From positions 188,774,391 through 188,838,390 of the forward strand of contig NC_081406.1 in NCBI RefSeq assembly GCF_030272615.1: a stretch of 64,000 nt of DNA, read 5' to 3'. The stretch is from Cryptomeria japonica (Eukaryota; Streptophyta; Pinopsida; Cupressales; Cupressaceae). How positions within the stretch are numbered: position 1 is the stretch's first letter; each line of letters opens with the position of its first letter. A program made the position numbers and the translations under genes. Below are positions 39,236 through 50,797 of the stretch, in pieces. The notes beneath the pieces are model-generated. The model was not told the origin of the DNA. It was given only the letters and a program-made list of their open reading frames with translations, and ran no database searches.

Positions 39236-39698
39236 TGTTGGCATTCTACACTCTATGAGAATATGGTTGATGTTTTCATTGATGGCAACCAACCATTAAC
39301 AGGTTTCTACACAAGCACCAACATCACAGACATCATACACTGGCAGACACCGACACCGGCAGGCACATTCACCGACATCTAGATTACACTGACAATGAAG
39401 TATATTGGCTCTCAGGCTGACATGAGACAAAGTTTTGTTTACATGAATTATATTGTAAATGTAAGTATTTATTTGTGAGACGACATGATGTATTGTAAAG
39501 ACTCATATATGTATGAGATCTTATAGATCATTTTGTAATGAAGTAGGTGATTATTATTGGTATATGTAAAGACAGCGAAAGGTTTTTTGGTTAAGGTATC
39601 TGATTGAGCTTAAACTGATACTGAACCAAGCATTAGAGATGCTATTTTGAGCAGTGCATTGTATTGGATTTAATTATCCATTTTGTAGTCAGTGACTC

Positions 39699-39731
39699 GG
39701 TATGTGCAGGATCATGGTGTGCCAAAATAGG
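39699..39731 (+). repeat. Left terminal inverted repeat
   Basis: Begins GGTATGTGCAGGATCATGG and continues TGTGCCAAAATAGG. It pairs with 56808-56841. Confidence 0.88.
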
Positions 39732-40650
39732 CCCTTAAGTGGCACTGAAATTTTAGAAAATCAGAGTTATGCAACTTGACATGAAAATTTGAATAAGTTG
39801 TGAACATTGTTTTTAAAATTTGTAAGAAGAGAATATATAGAAAATTGAATTTAGTTTCTAAGCTACTAGTTGTTTTTTGGAAAAAAAAATCCTATTTGAT
39901 GAAAATTTTAAATTTCAATGTAGTGGTACTAAAATTTCAGAAAAAAATAAGAAGTAGACGTATGTCTGACCACCCTAATCACAATCAAATCATCATGTTT
40001 TTTTATAATATTTATAATATAGGTATTAGACTCAAGTCCGGATGTGACACATTTTTTTTTTACTACATCTTTTCAGAAATTCAGAAACTCCTACGTCTGA
40101 CCACCTTAACTTGGTCATAACCTTATGAATTTTTATTTTTTTTAATTTTTCCCTATAGTAGATGAAGCATAGGATGTGATTCATGTTTCGGATTCAAAAA
40201 ATATTATACCATTTGAAAGTTATGAGTGTTTTTCAATCAGTCTATCAATTAGGACTATTGTCAGAATTCAATTAGAAAATAAATAATAATTATTTATTAA
40301 AGTCGAAATAAGATAAGCCTTATATTGTTGGAAAGCTGGGAACATCCTTAAAAAACCCTTTTCATTTTATCAATTTTGGCTACAAAAAAAGTCGTCAGCC
40401 ATCAGTGTAAAGTCTGGAAAATCAAGGAATACTGAAAAACACATTTTCTCAGTTGACTTTCCAAGCTTGTCACTTCCAAGCCAAATACCAAAGCATTCCC
40501 GAGCCGAAATTTGAAATTTGAAAATTTGACTACAAAAATCAGATATTCGATTTTAATAAGTAAATTCTCTAACTAAATTTGCCTGTAATTAATCTAATGT
40601 TTATTAATATATTAATATATTAATTTATAAATAAATTAGTATATGATATT
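39732..40650. other. Left subterminal region of the large transposon
   Basis: No gene. Two segments share GTCTGACCACC(C/T)TAA (about 39963 and 40092). A diverged copy of the element's dispersed palindrome occurs at 40537-40554 (AATCAGATATTCGATTTT). Confidence 0.5.
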
Positions 40651-40701
<51 letters not shown>

Positions 40702-40783
40702 TTAGGGGAGAGGGATCGAGAGAGATTAGGGGAGATATTAGGAGAGATAAACATAGAGACAGAGAGAGAAATGGGGAGGGGGA

Positions 40784-40838
<55 letters not shown>

Positions 40839-43800
40839 CCCCTTAGGACACCATAGGACCCAAAGCGACCTAATATGGTGTCATAATGGGTCGTATGGTG
40901 TCCTAAGGGGTCATAAGGGTTCTTGGGACACCATATGATCCCTAAGGACAACATAAGACCCCTTATGACACCATATGGTGTCGTTAGGGGTCATATGGTG
41001 TCCATAGGGGTCATATGGTGTCCATAGGGTCATATGGTGTCCTAGGACACCATATGACCCCTTAAGACACCAAAATGTGTCGTTATGGGTCATATGGTGT
41101 CCTAAGGGGTTGTAGGACACAATATGACCCAAAGCGACCCAATATGGTGTCATTCGGGGTCATATGGTGTCCTAAGGGGTCATATGGTGTCTTAAAGGGG
41201 TCATATGACACAATATGACCCACTAGGACACAATATGACCCATAATGACCAAATATGGTGTCTTAAGGGGTCATATGGTGTCCTAAGGGGTTGTAGGACA
41301 CCATATGACTCCTATGGACACCATAAGACCCCTTATGACACCATATGGTGTCGTGAGGGGTCATATAATGTCCTAAGGGGTCGTAGGACATAATATGACC
41401 CCTTAGGACACCATAGGACCCAAAGTGACCCAATATGGTGTCATAACGGGTTGTATGGTGTCCTAAGGGGTAATAAGGGTTCATGGGACACCATATGACC
41501 ACTAAGGACAACATATGACCCCTTTATGACACCATATGGTGTCATTAGGGGTCATATGGTGTCCATAGGCATCATATGGTGTCCTAGGACACCATATGAC
41601 CCCTTAAGACACCAAATTGTGTTGTTATGGGTAATATGTTGTCCTAAGGGGTCGTAGGACACCATATGACCCGTAATGACACCACACATATGGTGTCCTA
41701 GGACACCATATGACCCCTTAAGACACCAAATTGTGTCGTTATGGGTAATATGTTGTCCTAAGGGGTCGTAGGACACCATAGGACCCCTTATGACACCATA
41801 TGGTACCATTAGGGGTCATATGGTTTCCTAAGGGGTCAAAGGACACCATAGGACCCAAAGCGACCCAATATGGTGTCGTAACGGGTCATATGGTGTCCTA
41901 AGGGGTCATAAGGGTTTATGGGAAACCATATGCCCCCTAAGGACAAAATATGACCCCTTATGACACCATATGGTGTCCATAGGCATCATATGGTGTCCTA
42001 AGACACCATGTAACCCTTTAAGACACCAAATTGTGTTGTTATGGGTCATATGGTGTCCTAAGGGGTCATAGAACATAATATGACCCCTTAGGACACCATA
42101 GGACCCAAAGCGACCCAATATGGTGTCATAACGGGTCGTATGGTGTCTTAAGGGTTCATGAGACACCATATAACCCCTAAGGACAACATATGACCCCTTG
42201 TGACACCATATGGCATTGCTATGGGTCATATGGTGTCCATAAGCATCATATGGTGTCCTAGGACACCATATGACCCCTTAAGACACCAAATTGTGTCATT
42301 ATGGGTCATATGGTGTCCTAAGGGGTCGTAGGATACCATAGGAGCCCTTATGACATCATATGGTGTCGTTAGGGGTCATATGGTGTCCTAAGGGGTCGTA
42401 GGACACCATAGGACCGCTTATGACACCATATGGTGTCGTTAGGGGTCATATGGTGTCCTAAGGGGTCGTAGGACATAATATGCCCCTTGGGACACTATAG
42501 GACCCAAAGCAACCCAATATGGTGTCATAACGGGTTGTATAGTGTCCTAAGGGGTCATAAGGGTTCATGGGACGCCATATGATCCCTAAGAACAACATAA
42601 GACCCCTTATGACACCATATGGTGTCGTTAGGGGTCATATGGTGTCCATACCGGTCATATGGTGTCCTAGAACACTATAAGACCCCATAAGACACCAAAT
42701 TGTGTTGTTATGGGTCATATGGTGTCCTAAGGGGTCATAGGAAACAATATGACCCCTTAAGAGACAATATGACCCAAAGCGACCCAATATGGTGTCATTA
42801 GGGGTCATATGGTGTCCTAAGGGGTCATATGATGTCTTAAAGGGGTCATATGACACAATATGACCCATAACGACCAAATATGGTGTCTTAAGGGGTCATA
42901 TGGTGTCCTAAGGGGTCGTAGGACACCATATGACCCCTATGGACAACATAGGACCCCTTATGACACCATATGGTGTCATTAGGGGTCATAAGGTGTCCTA
43001 AGGGTTCATAGGACATAATATGACCCCTTAGGACACCATAGGACCCAAAGCGACCTAATATGGTGTCATAATGAATCGTATGGTGTCCTAAGAGGTCATA
43101 AGGGTTCATGGGACACCATATGACCCCTGCAAACACCATATGGTGTTGCTAGGGGTCTTATGATGTCCATATGCATCATATGGTGTCCTAGGACACCATA
43201 TAACCCCTTAAGACACCAAATTATGTCGTTATGGGCCATATGGTGTCCTAAGGGGTCGTAGGACACCATAGGACATCTTATGACACCATACGGTGTTGTT
43301 ATGGGTCATATGGTGTCCTGAGGGGTTGGAGGACATAATATGACCCCTTAGAACACCATAAGACCCAAACCGACCCAATATGTTGTCATAATGGGTCGTA
43401 TGGTGTCCAAAGGGGTCATAAGGGTTCATGGGACACCATATGAACCCTAAGGACAACATATGACCCCTTATGACACCATATGGTGTCATTAGGGGTCATA
43501 TAGTGTACATAGGCGTCATATGGTGTCCTAGGACACCATATGACCCCTTAAGACACAAAATTGTGTCGTTATGGGTCATATAGTGTCCTAAGGTGTTGTA
43601 GGATATAATATGACCCCTTAAAACACCATAGGACCAAAATCAACCCAATATGGTGTCATAATGGGTCATAAGGGTTCATGGGACACCATATGACCCCTAA
43701 GGACAACATATGACCCCTTATGACACCATATGGTGCCGTTAGGGGTCATATAGTGTCCATAGGCATCATATGGTGTCCTACGACACCATATGACCCCTTA

Positions 43801-46321
43801 AGATGCCAAATTGTGTCTTTATGGCTCATATGGTGTCCTAAGGGTTCGTAGGACACCATAGGACCCCTTATGACACCATATGGTGTTGTTAGGGGTTATA
43901 TGGTGTCATAAGGGGTCGTAGAACATAATATGACCCCTTAGGATACAATAGACCCAAAGTGACCCAATATGGTGTCATAACGGGTCATATGGTGTCCTAA
44001 GGGGTCATAAGGCTTCATGGGACACCATATGACCCCTAAGGACAACATAAGACCCCTTATGACACCATATTGTGTTGTTAGGGGTCATATGGTGTCTTAG
44101 GACACCATATGACCCCTTAAGACACCAAATTGTGCCGTTATGTGTCATATGGTGTCCTAAGGGGTTGTAGGACACAATATGACCCCTTAGGACACAATAT
44201 GACCCAAAGCAACCCAATATGGTGTCATTAGGGGTCATATGGTGTCCTAAGGGGTAATATGGTGTATTAAAGGGGTCATATGACACAAAATGACCCACTA
44301 GAACACAATATGACCCATAGCAACCAAATATGGTGTCTTAAGGGGTCATATGGTGTCCTAAGGGGTCATAGGACACCATATGACCCCTATGGGCACCATA
44401 GGACCCCTTATGACACCATATGGTGTCGTTAGGGGTCATATGGTGTCCTAAGGGGTTGTAGGACATAATATGACCCCTTAGGATACCATAGGACCCAAAG
44501 CAACTCAATATGGTGTCATAATGGGTCGTATGGTGTCTTAAGGGATCATAAGGGTTCATGGGACACTATATGACCCCTAAGGACAACATATGACCCCTTA
44601 AGACACCAAATTGTGTCGTTATGGGTCATATGGTGTCCTAAGGGGTTGTACGACACCATAGGACCCCTTTTGACACCATATGGTGTCGTTTGGGGTCATA
44701 TGGTGTCCTAAGGGGTCATAGGACATAATATGACCCATTAGGACACCACAAGACCCAAAGTGACCCAATATGGTGTCATAACGGGTCATATGGTGTCCTA
44801 AGGGGTCATAAGGATTCATGGGACACCATATGACCCCTTATGACACCTTATGGTGTCATTAGGGGTCATATGGTGTCTATAGGCATCATATGGTGTCCTA
44901 GGACACCATATGACCCCTTAAGACACCAAATTGTGTCTTTATGGGTCATATCATGTCCTAAGGGGTCGTAGGACATAATATGACCCCTTACAATACCATA
45001 AGACCCAAAGCGACCCAATATGGTGTCATAATGGGTTGTATGGTGTCCTAAGGGGTCATAAGGGTTCATGGGACACCATATGACCCCTAAGGACAACATA
45101 TGATCCCTTATGACACCATATGGTGTCGTTAGGGGTCATATGGTGTCCCCTAAGGACAATATATGATCCCTTATGACACCATATGGTCGTTAGGGGTCAT
45201 ATGGTTTCCTAAGACACCATATGACCCCTTAAGACACCGAATTGTGTCGTTATCGGTCATATGATGTCCTAAGGGGTCGTAGTACATAATATAATCCTTT
45301 AGGACACCATAGGACCCAAAGCAACCCAATATGGTGTCATAATAGGTCGTATGTTGTCCTAAGAGGTCATAAGGGTTCATGGGACACCATATGATCCCTA
45401 AGGACAACATATGACCCTTTATGACACTATATGGTGTCATTAGGGGTCATATGTTGTCCATAGGCATCATATGGTGTCCTAGGACACCATATGACCCCTT
45501 AAGACACCAAATTGTGTCGTTATGGGTCATATGGTGTCCTAAGGAGTCGTAGGACACCATAGGACCCCTTATGACATGATATGGTGTCGTTAGGGGTTAT
45601 ATGGTGTCCTAAGGGGTCGTAGGACACAATATGACCCATAACAACCAAGTATGGTATCTTAAGGGGTCATATGGGTTCATGGGACACCATATGACCCCTT
45701 AAGACACCAAATTGTGTCGTTATGGGTCATATGGTGTCCTAAGGGGTTGTAGGACACTGTAGGACCCCTTATGACACCATATGGTGTCGTTAGGTGTCAT
45801 ATGGTGTCCTAAGGGGTCATAGGACACAATATGACCCCTTAGGACACCATATGAACCAAAGCGACCCAATATGGTGTCATTAGGAGTCATATGGTATCCT
45901 AAGGGGTCACATGATGTCTTAAAGGGGTAATATGACACAATATGATCCATAACGACCAAATATGGTATCTTAAGGGGTCATATTGGTTCATGGGACACCA
46001 TATGACCCCTAAGGACAACATACGACTCCTTATGACACCATATGGTGTCGTTAGGGGTCATATGGTGTTCATAGGCATCATATGGTGTCCTAGGACACCA
46101 TATGACCCTTTAAGACACCAAATTGTATCGTTATGGGTCATATGGTGTCCTAAGGGGTCGTAGGACACAATATGACCCATTAGGACATAATATAACCCAA
46201 ATTTCTCTCTCTCCCTCTCCTCCTCCTCCTCTCTCTCTCTCTCTCTCCCTCTCCCCTAATATCTCTCTCTCTCCCTCTCCTCTCTCTCTCCTTCTCTCCC
46301 TCTCCTTCTCTCTCTCTCTCT
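40651..46321. repeat. 5.7-kb array of short palindromic units flanked by (GA)n and (CT)n
   Basis: The left edge has (GA)n runs at 40651-40700 and 40787-40834; the right edge has (CT)n runs at 46203-46321. They are complementary, so the block as a whole has inverted symmetry. The core is built from GGTCATATGGTGTCC and its complement GGACACCATATGACC in alternating orientation, joined by TAAGGGGTC-type linkers. A longer unit with ACCCAAAGCGACCCAATATGG recurs every 250-550 bp (near 40858, 41409, 41853, 42105, 42492, 43043, 44752 and 45008). Many open frames on both strands are repeat translations (GHHMTP, DTIWCHKGSY), not genes. Confidence 0.92.
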
Positions 46322-46336
46322 AAAATATGACTAATA

Positions 46337-46371
46337 AAATCTGATATCGGATTTAATCAGATATCCTATTT
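46337..46371. promoter_or_regulatory. Two palindromic sites upstream of the transposase
   Basis: AAATCTGATATCGGATTT (46337-46354) is followed directly by AATCAGATATCCTATTT (46355-46371). Both are variants of the palindrome AAATCGGATATCCGATTT found intact at 56682-56699. They lie about 300 bp before the proposed transposase start. Confidence 0.55.
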
Positions 46372-46446
46372 CTACCATTGCCATTAATGTGGCGGTTCAG
46401 TTAAAAAAGGCAGCAATGGGAAAATTTTTGGGGATCACAAATTTAT

Positions 46447-46476
46447 ACATTAAAATCGGATATCTGATTTTAATGT
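46447..46476. promoter_or_regulatory. Extended palindromic site upstream of the transposase
   Basis: About 30 bp of near-perfect dyad symmetry: ACATTAAAATCGGAT followed by ATCTGATTTTAATGT. The core ATCGGATATCTGAT matches the dispersed element motif. About 20 bp further on, TGTGGGCC at 46494 pairs with GGCCCACA near 46518, a second small inverted repeat. Confidence 0.6.
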
Positions 46477-46655
46477 ACATAAAAAAGATCCTTGTGGGCC
46501 ATTTTGTGGATTCCAACGGCCCACAGTTTGTATATTCTATTTTATGTCGACGATCACGGGTTTTCAGATAGGTTGAGACAAATTTGTGCTTTTTGGAGAT
46601 TCTTAAAGTCAAATCTTACATTGTCAATCATGCAAGAGCATTTGTGTGGAGGGAA

Positions 46656-49535
46656 ATGGGGAGTAATAGTCGTCGAAAGTCTGAATGCAAAAAAAAACTT
46701 TCAAATGACCAAATTGAAGAGTATGGAGAAAGATATAGAGAATGTCATAGGAGGAGAAGACAAGGTATGTTAAATATTGCTAATGTTACTTCAAGTGAAG
46801 AGGAAATTGAATTTGAAAATGTGCCACAAGTTATTGAAAATGAAAATGTAGATTTTGAAAGTGAAAATTTTGAAAATGTTGAAAATGTTGAAAGTGATAA
46901 TGAAAATGCTCAACATGTGGAAAATTTTGACATAGGAGGTGAAAATGTGGAAAAATTTGACATTGAAGGTGGAATTGCTCAACCAAGTGAACCATATGTA
47001 ACACCTAATTATTTTAGAAATGAAGACCCTCTCATGGATGAAAGACAAATTCCAAATCCAAGACCTTCAATAACCCCAAAATGGTTATTTGAAATTGATG
47101 AGAACATTATTGCGAATCTTGAAGGCAAGAGGTCAACAAGAACCGTTCGGTTGTGGGCTACACAACTTTTCAACCAAAATTTTAGCAGTAAGACATTGAC
47201 CGAGCAATGCCAACTCTTTGTTCAATTGCTAAAGATGATAAAGATGAGACCATTGCTAAACAAATTCAAGATTCGTATGAACAAGAAGATGGAGAGAAAT
47301 TCTATTATTGCAAAAAGTCTATTTGATTCTCTCAATTCTATTGGAAAAAATACCAAAGAAAGAGATAAGAGAGCCGCTTGAAGAGTGATTACAACCTCCT
47401 TAGTAAGCCATTAATTGAGGAAGGCTCATCAAATGAGACAAACTTGTGTTGATTTTAACATAAACCGTAAAACTTTGGATAGAGCACTTGCACGAAGACA
47501 AAGACTTGACAATCCACTTCAACAAGATACATGGGCTTTTGGTGGGAGGCTTCCATGTGTTGATAGAAAGTTGACTGACAATGTGAAGGAGGAGATTCAA
47601 CAATTTTGGCACTCTAACTCTAGAGTGTCACCCAATGTAAAGGACATTTTGAAATTAAGAATCGGCAACCGAGACCGCACACCGCATCCCAAACATTTCT
47701 TGGAATCAAGCCAAACAATGTTGTACAAAAAATTTAGTGAATTACATCCAACTTTGCAAATATCACAAAGGGCCTTAGAATCTTTGAAACCATTTTATTG
47801 TGTTCCTCTTAAGATTCGCAATACTTGTTGTTGCAAGTACCATGTGGAGTTTTCAATGTACCATGAACTTTTATGTCATATTCGTTCTACAATGCATACT
47901 AATGAGATGTTGTAGGAGTGTGGTGCAATGCTATTTCCGAGATCATCAAGAGACTTGCAAGATCTATTTTTATGCCCTAGAGATGATGGTTGCTATTTCT
48001 ATAGAAATGATTATTTGAATGAGAAGTGCTCAGAATGTGGTGGGTTGTCAAAGTTTGTTTCATGTTTTCATGAGGGCAGCGAACATGAGTTTGGAAAGAA
48101 TTATGTTGATAAAAAAAGATATGAGATAGTGAAATATACTTTGAAGAGTGGAGGTGAAGGTTCTAGATGCGAATTAGTCTCAAGAGAAGTGAGTATTGCT
48201 GATTTTATTTTGGATTTTAAGGAAAATATTTTCTACAAGTATGCAAGGCACACCCATAGGTCTCAGTGGTTGGATCAACAGTTCATGATATGTAAGAACT
48301 CTTTCCTGATTGGCACTATTGTATCAGTGGTTGATTTTGCAGAGAACTATACATTGCAACCATAGAATGAGGTACAGTCTTAGTACTACAATTCAGTCAA
48401 GATTGCTATTTTTGTTCGCATTACATATAGACATTCTCCTGATAGTATAGAAGAGGACATGAAGATAATCAAGGAGTATCATTTTTATATGAGTGATGAT
48501 AGATCACACTCCTCCGAGTATGTGCAACATTCTTTTGAGATTTTTTTTGAGTTCTTGCATGAGAAAGATATTGCAATTGACTAACATATAATATGGTCAA
48601 AAAACTGTACGGGTCAATTAAAGAATGCCTGTATGTTCTATTAGTTGAGTAGAATGCATGTAGAGAGGCGTATACCTCATATTTGGTGTTTTTTTGAGGT
48701 AGGGCATGGGAAGGGAGAGCATGATGGAGCATGTGCATGTTTGAAGAGAGCTCTAGTTAAGGAGCAATTGAGGATTTTAGGTGCAAATTTCTCTGATGCA
48801 CATTCTATTGTTGATTGGTGTAGTTCAGCATTGTCACATGGAGCTACTCTTGATTCAGAAGTGACCAGATTCTTTTGGCTGGTTGAGGAGGGAACAATGG
48901 GAGATAGATTGGATTGTCAAACAATTAAAGATTCTTCAAAGATGCATTCATTTCTCAACTTAGATGTAAGTACATGGACCATTTGGACACGGGCATTGGC
49001 TTTTTTTTGTCAGAGTTGTGTTCGGTGTGATTGGGTTGATACGTGGGTTCCCCACTACCTAACTCCTTTATCTTAAACAATATCCCTGTCAAACGGTGAC
49101 ATGGAAAGTTCACTTGAGTATGACCGTCTATCAGATCTTGTACAACCAAGACATGTTTTTGTAGTTGTCGCACCACAAGGGAATGAAGAGAGATCAGAAT
49201 ATTGGTTGGCATGATGTGTACAGGGAAAACAAAAGGTAACACAACCAGTGACAGATGATGTCAGGTTCACATATCCTAGAGGTTCAGTTGTTGTTGTGGG
49301 AACTTGGTTGTGAACATACATGATTAGAAAGAATGGCATACCTGGATTTGAAGACTATGAGAGATACAAAACCATTATAATGTATTGACACCTTATTATA
49401 GCTAAAAATATCAAGTTGTTGAAGAATCAAGAAAAACCGAAGACCAAAGAGCTATGGATAGTAACTACTACTGATCATGAAGCAATACTGGATACTCTTA
49501 AGAAAAGAGATGACCCTTCAGGCACACTTGAGTAG
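46656..49535 (+). pseudogene. DDE-type transposase-like protein of the large transposon
   Basis: One intronless frame with no frameshift, from the first ATG (46656) to TAG at 49533. It is interrupted by 11 stops at 47379, 47412, 47913, 48363, 48381, 48582, 48642, 49074, 49212, 49311 and 49386. The N-terminus is basic (SNSRRKSECKKK), followed by an acidic Asn/Glu stretch (46800-46990). The core has DDGCYFYRN and CSECGG (about 47975-48045), VVDFAENY (about 48330), SDDRSH (about 48490), a WSKNCTGQLKN segment (about 48600) and EVGHGKGEHDGACACLKRA (about 48697-48755). DFAENY and HGKGxxDG suggest an uncharacterised eukaryotic transposase-like family with acidic residues at these three places. In WSKN the expected Asp appears lost. 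About 170 further residues (WVPHYLTP to the end) form a separate C-terminal domain. The superfamily is not assigned. Confidence 0.7.
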
Positions 49536-49561
49536 TAGGTCTTTAATGGTGCCTTATTTTT

Positions 49562-50120
49562 TTTATCATGCATTTCATTTCAAACAATGATCATTAAACC
49601 TTAATGTTCAAGTTTGTTACGTGTATATTAAGGATGTGTTCAAAATGTAGGTCTATTGATGAACGTTATTTTTTGGCAACATGGTTTTTGAATGCACATA
49701 GCGGGTACACTTGATATAATCGAAAGGGACATATTTTTGCAACACGACTTATTATCATGCATTTGATGAGCTTTACAATTTTTGTTATTAGAGAACACCA
49801 TTTGACAATTTTTGATGATATAATTATCGCAAAACCTTTATGCTCATGCAGGTCTTTTTTGATGATATACAACAGTATCACATTATGATTTTTGCGTCAA
49901 CATAGTGGGTTCTATTGATATAATTCGAAGGGACGTATTTTTGTGGTATATAATCCCACATTTTCATTTATTGTCATGAATTTCAGTTGAAGTGATTATC
50001 ATAAAGCCTTTATGTTCATCCATGCATTTTATGTGTAGACTAACAATTCTTAAAAATACAGGTTCATGCTAGATCATTTGTCATTGACAAGACCCTCTCT
50101 TAGTGATGGTACATATTCCT
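49562..50120. repeat. Diverged tandem copies of an approximately 200-bp unit
   Basis: Three diverged copies start near 49562, 49752 and 49973 with T(A/G)TCATG(C/A)ATTT. They share GATATAAT(T)CGAA(A/G)GGGAC(A/G)TATTTTTG, quoted here as pattern only, and CCTTTATG(C/T)TCAT. They follow the transposase stop directly and may be its 3' untranslated region. Confidence 0.55.
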
Positions 50121-50797
50121 TTGTGCATTAATGAGATAAAATTTTGTGCATAAAAATTAAGTCAAGTGAATGTATTGCTATTTAGAAATGATCATATATA
50201 CCATCGTCTTCAATCATGCAGAGAAATGCAGTGAGAAGGGCTTTAATCAACATGCGTCTTTCTTCAAAGTTATGCTTGTATACTTTGCAGAGAAACTGGT
50301 AAGTTTCATAATTATACAGTCTTGTACGTCTTAAAAATGTTTCAAATGATCTATTTATAATTTGCCAAACTAATTTGTATTAAGTGTTATAATTTTTTTC
50401 TTGTAGTACATTCATTCCGCATAAAAAGGTTACTTATTTTGGTCTTCATTTATATGCAGGCATTGTTGTACGTAAGCTTTTCTCTTAGGACATGAGGATA
50501 TCTGATGCAGATGAAGTGGGATGTTGTATTTTTATATGGATGTGAATTGATTTAACAATGTTATGATGATATACAATGTCCATGAGTAGATTGGTTTAGT
50601 TATATTGATGATATACAATGTATCTGTACATGAGTACATTGGTGTAGTTGTATTGATAATGAAAAAAAAATCATGTTTGCATATCCCTTCATGGATGTCA
50701 CATGCAAGTGTAATGGTAATTATGTGTATACAATACATGGAAATATTGATGATCATTATGTGTCTATAGTGTAATGCTTGTTTATCCATATTTTTAG
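50121..50797. other. Spacer with short duplications
   Basis: No gene. A unit of about 65 bp with TTGATGATATACAATGT and CATGAGTA repeats at about 50560-50660. Exon-like fragments near 50220-50300 are not convincing. Confidence 0.4.

Noticed and set aside
40649-45959. Numerous open frames of 60-107 codons, mostly minus strand, with GHHMTPNDTIWCHKGSY-type repeats
   Set aside because: They are translations of the short palindromic repeat array. Peptides repeat with the DNA unit, and frames are open on both strands.
40651-46321. CRISPR-like alternation of repeat and spacer
   Set aside because: Units alternate in orientation, spacers are themselves repeat variants, and the context is a plant transposon with no cas genes.
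46584-46655. Upstream extension of the transposase frame to 46584
   Set aside because: It would begin at TTG. The first ATG in frame is 46656, the more natural start for a plant nuclear gene.
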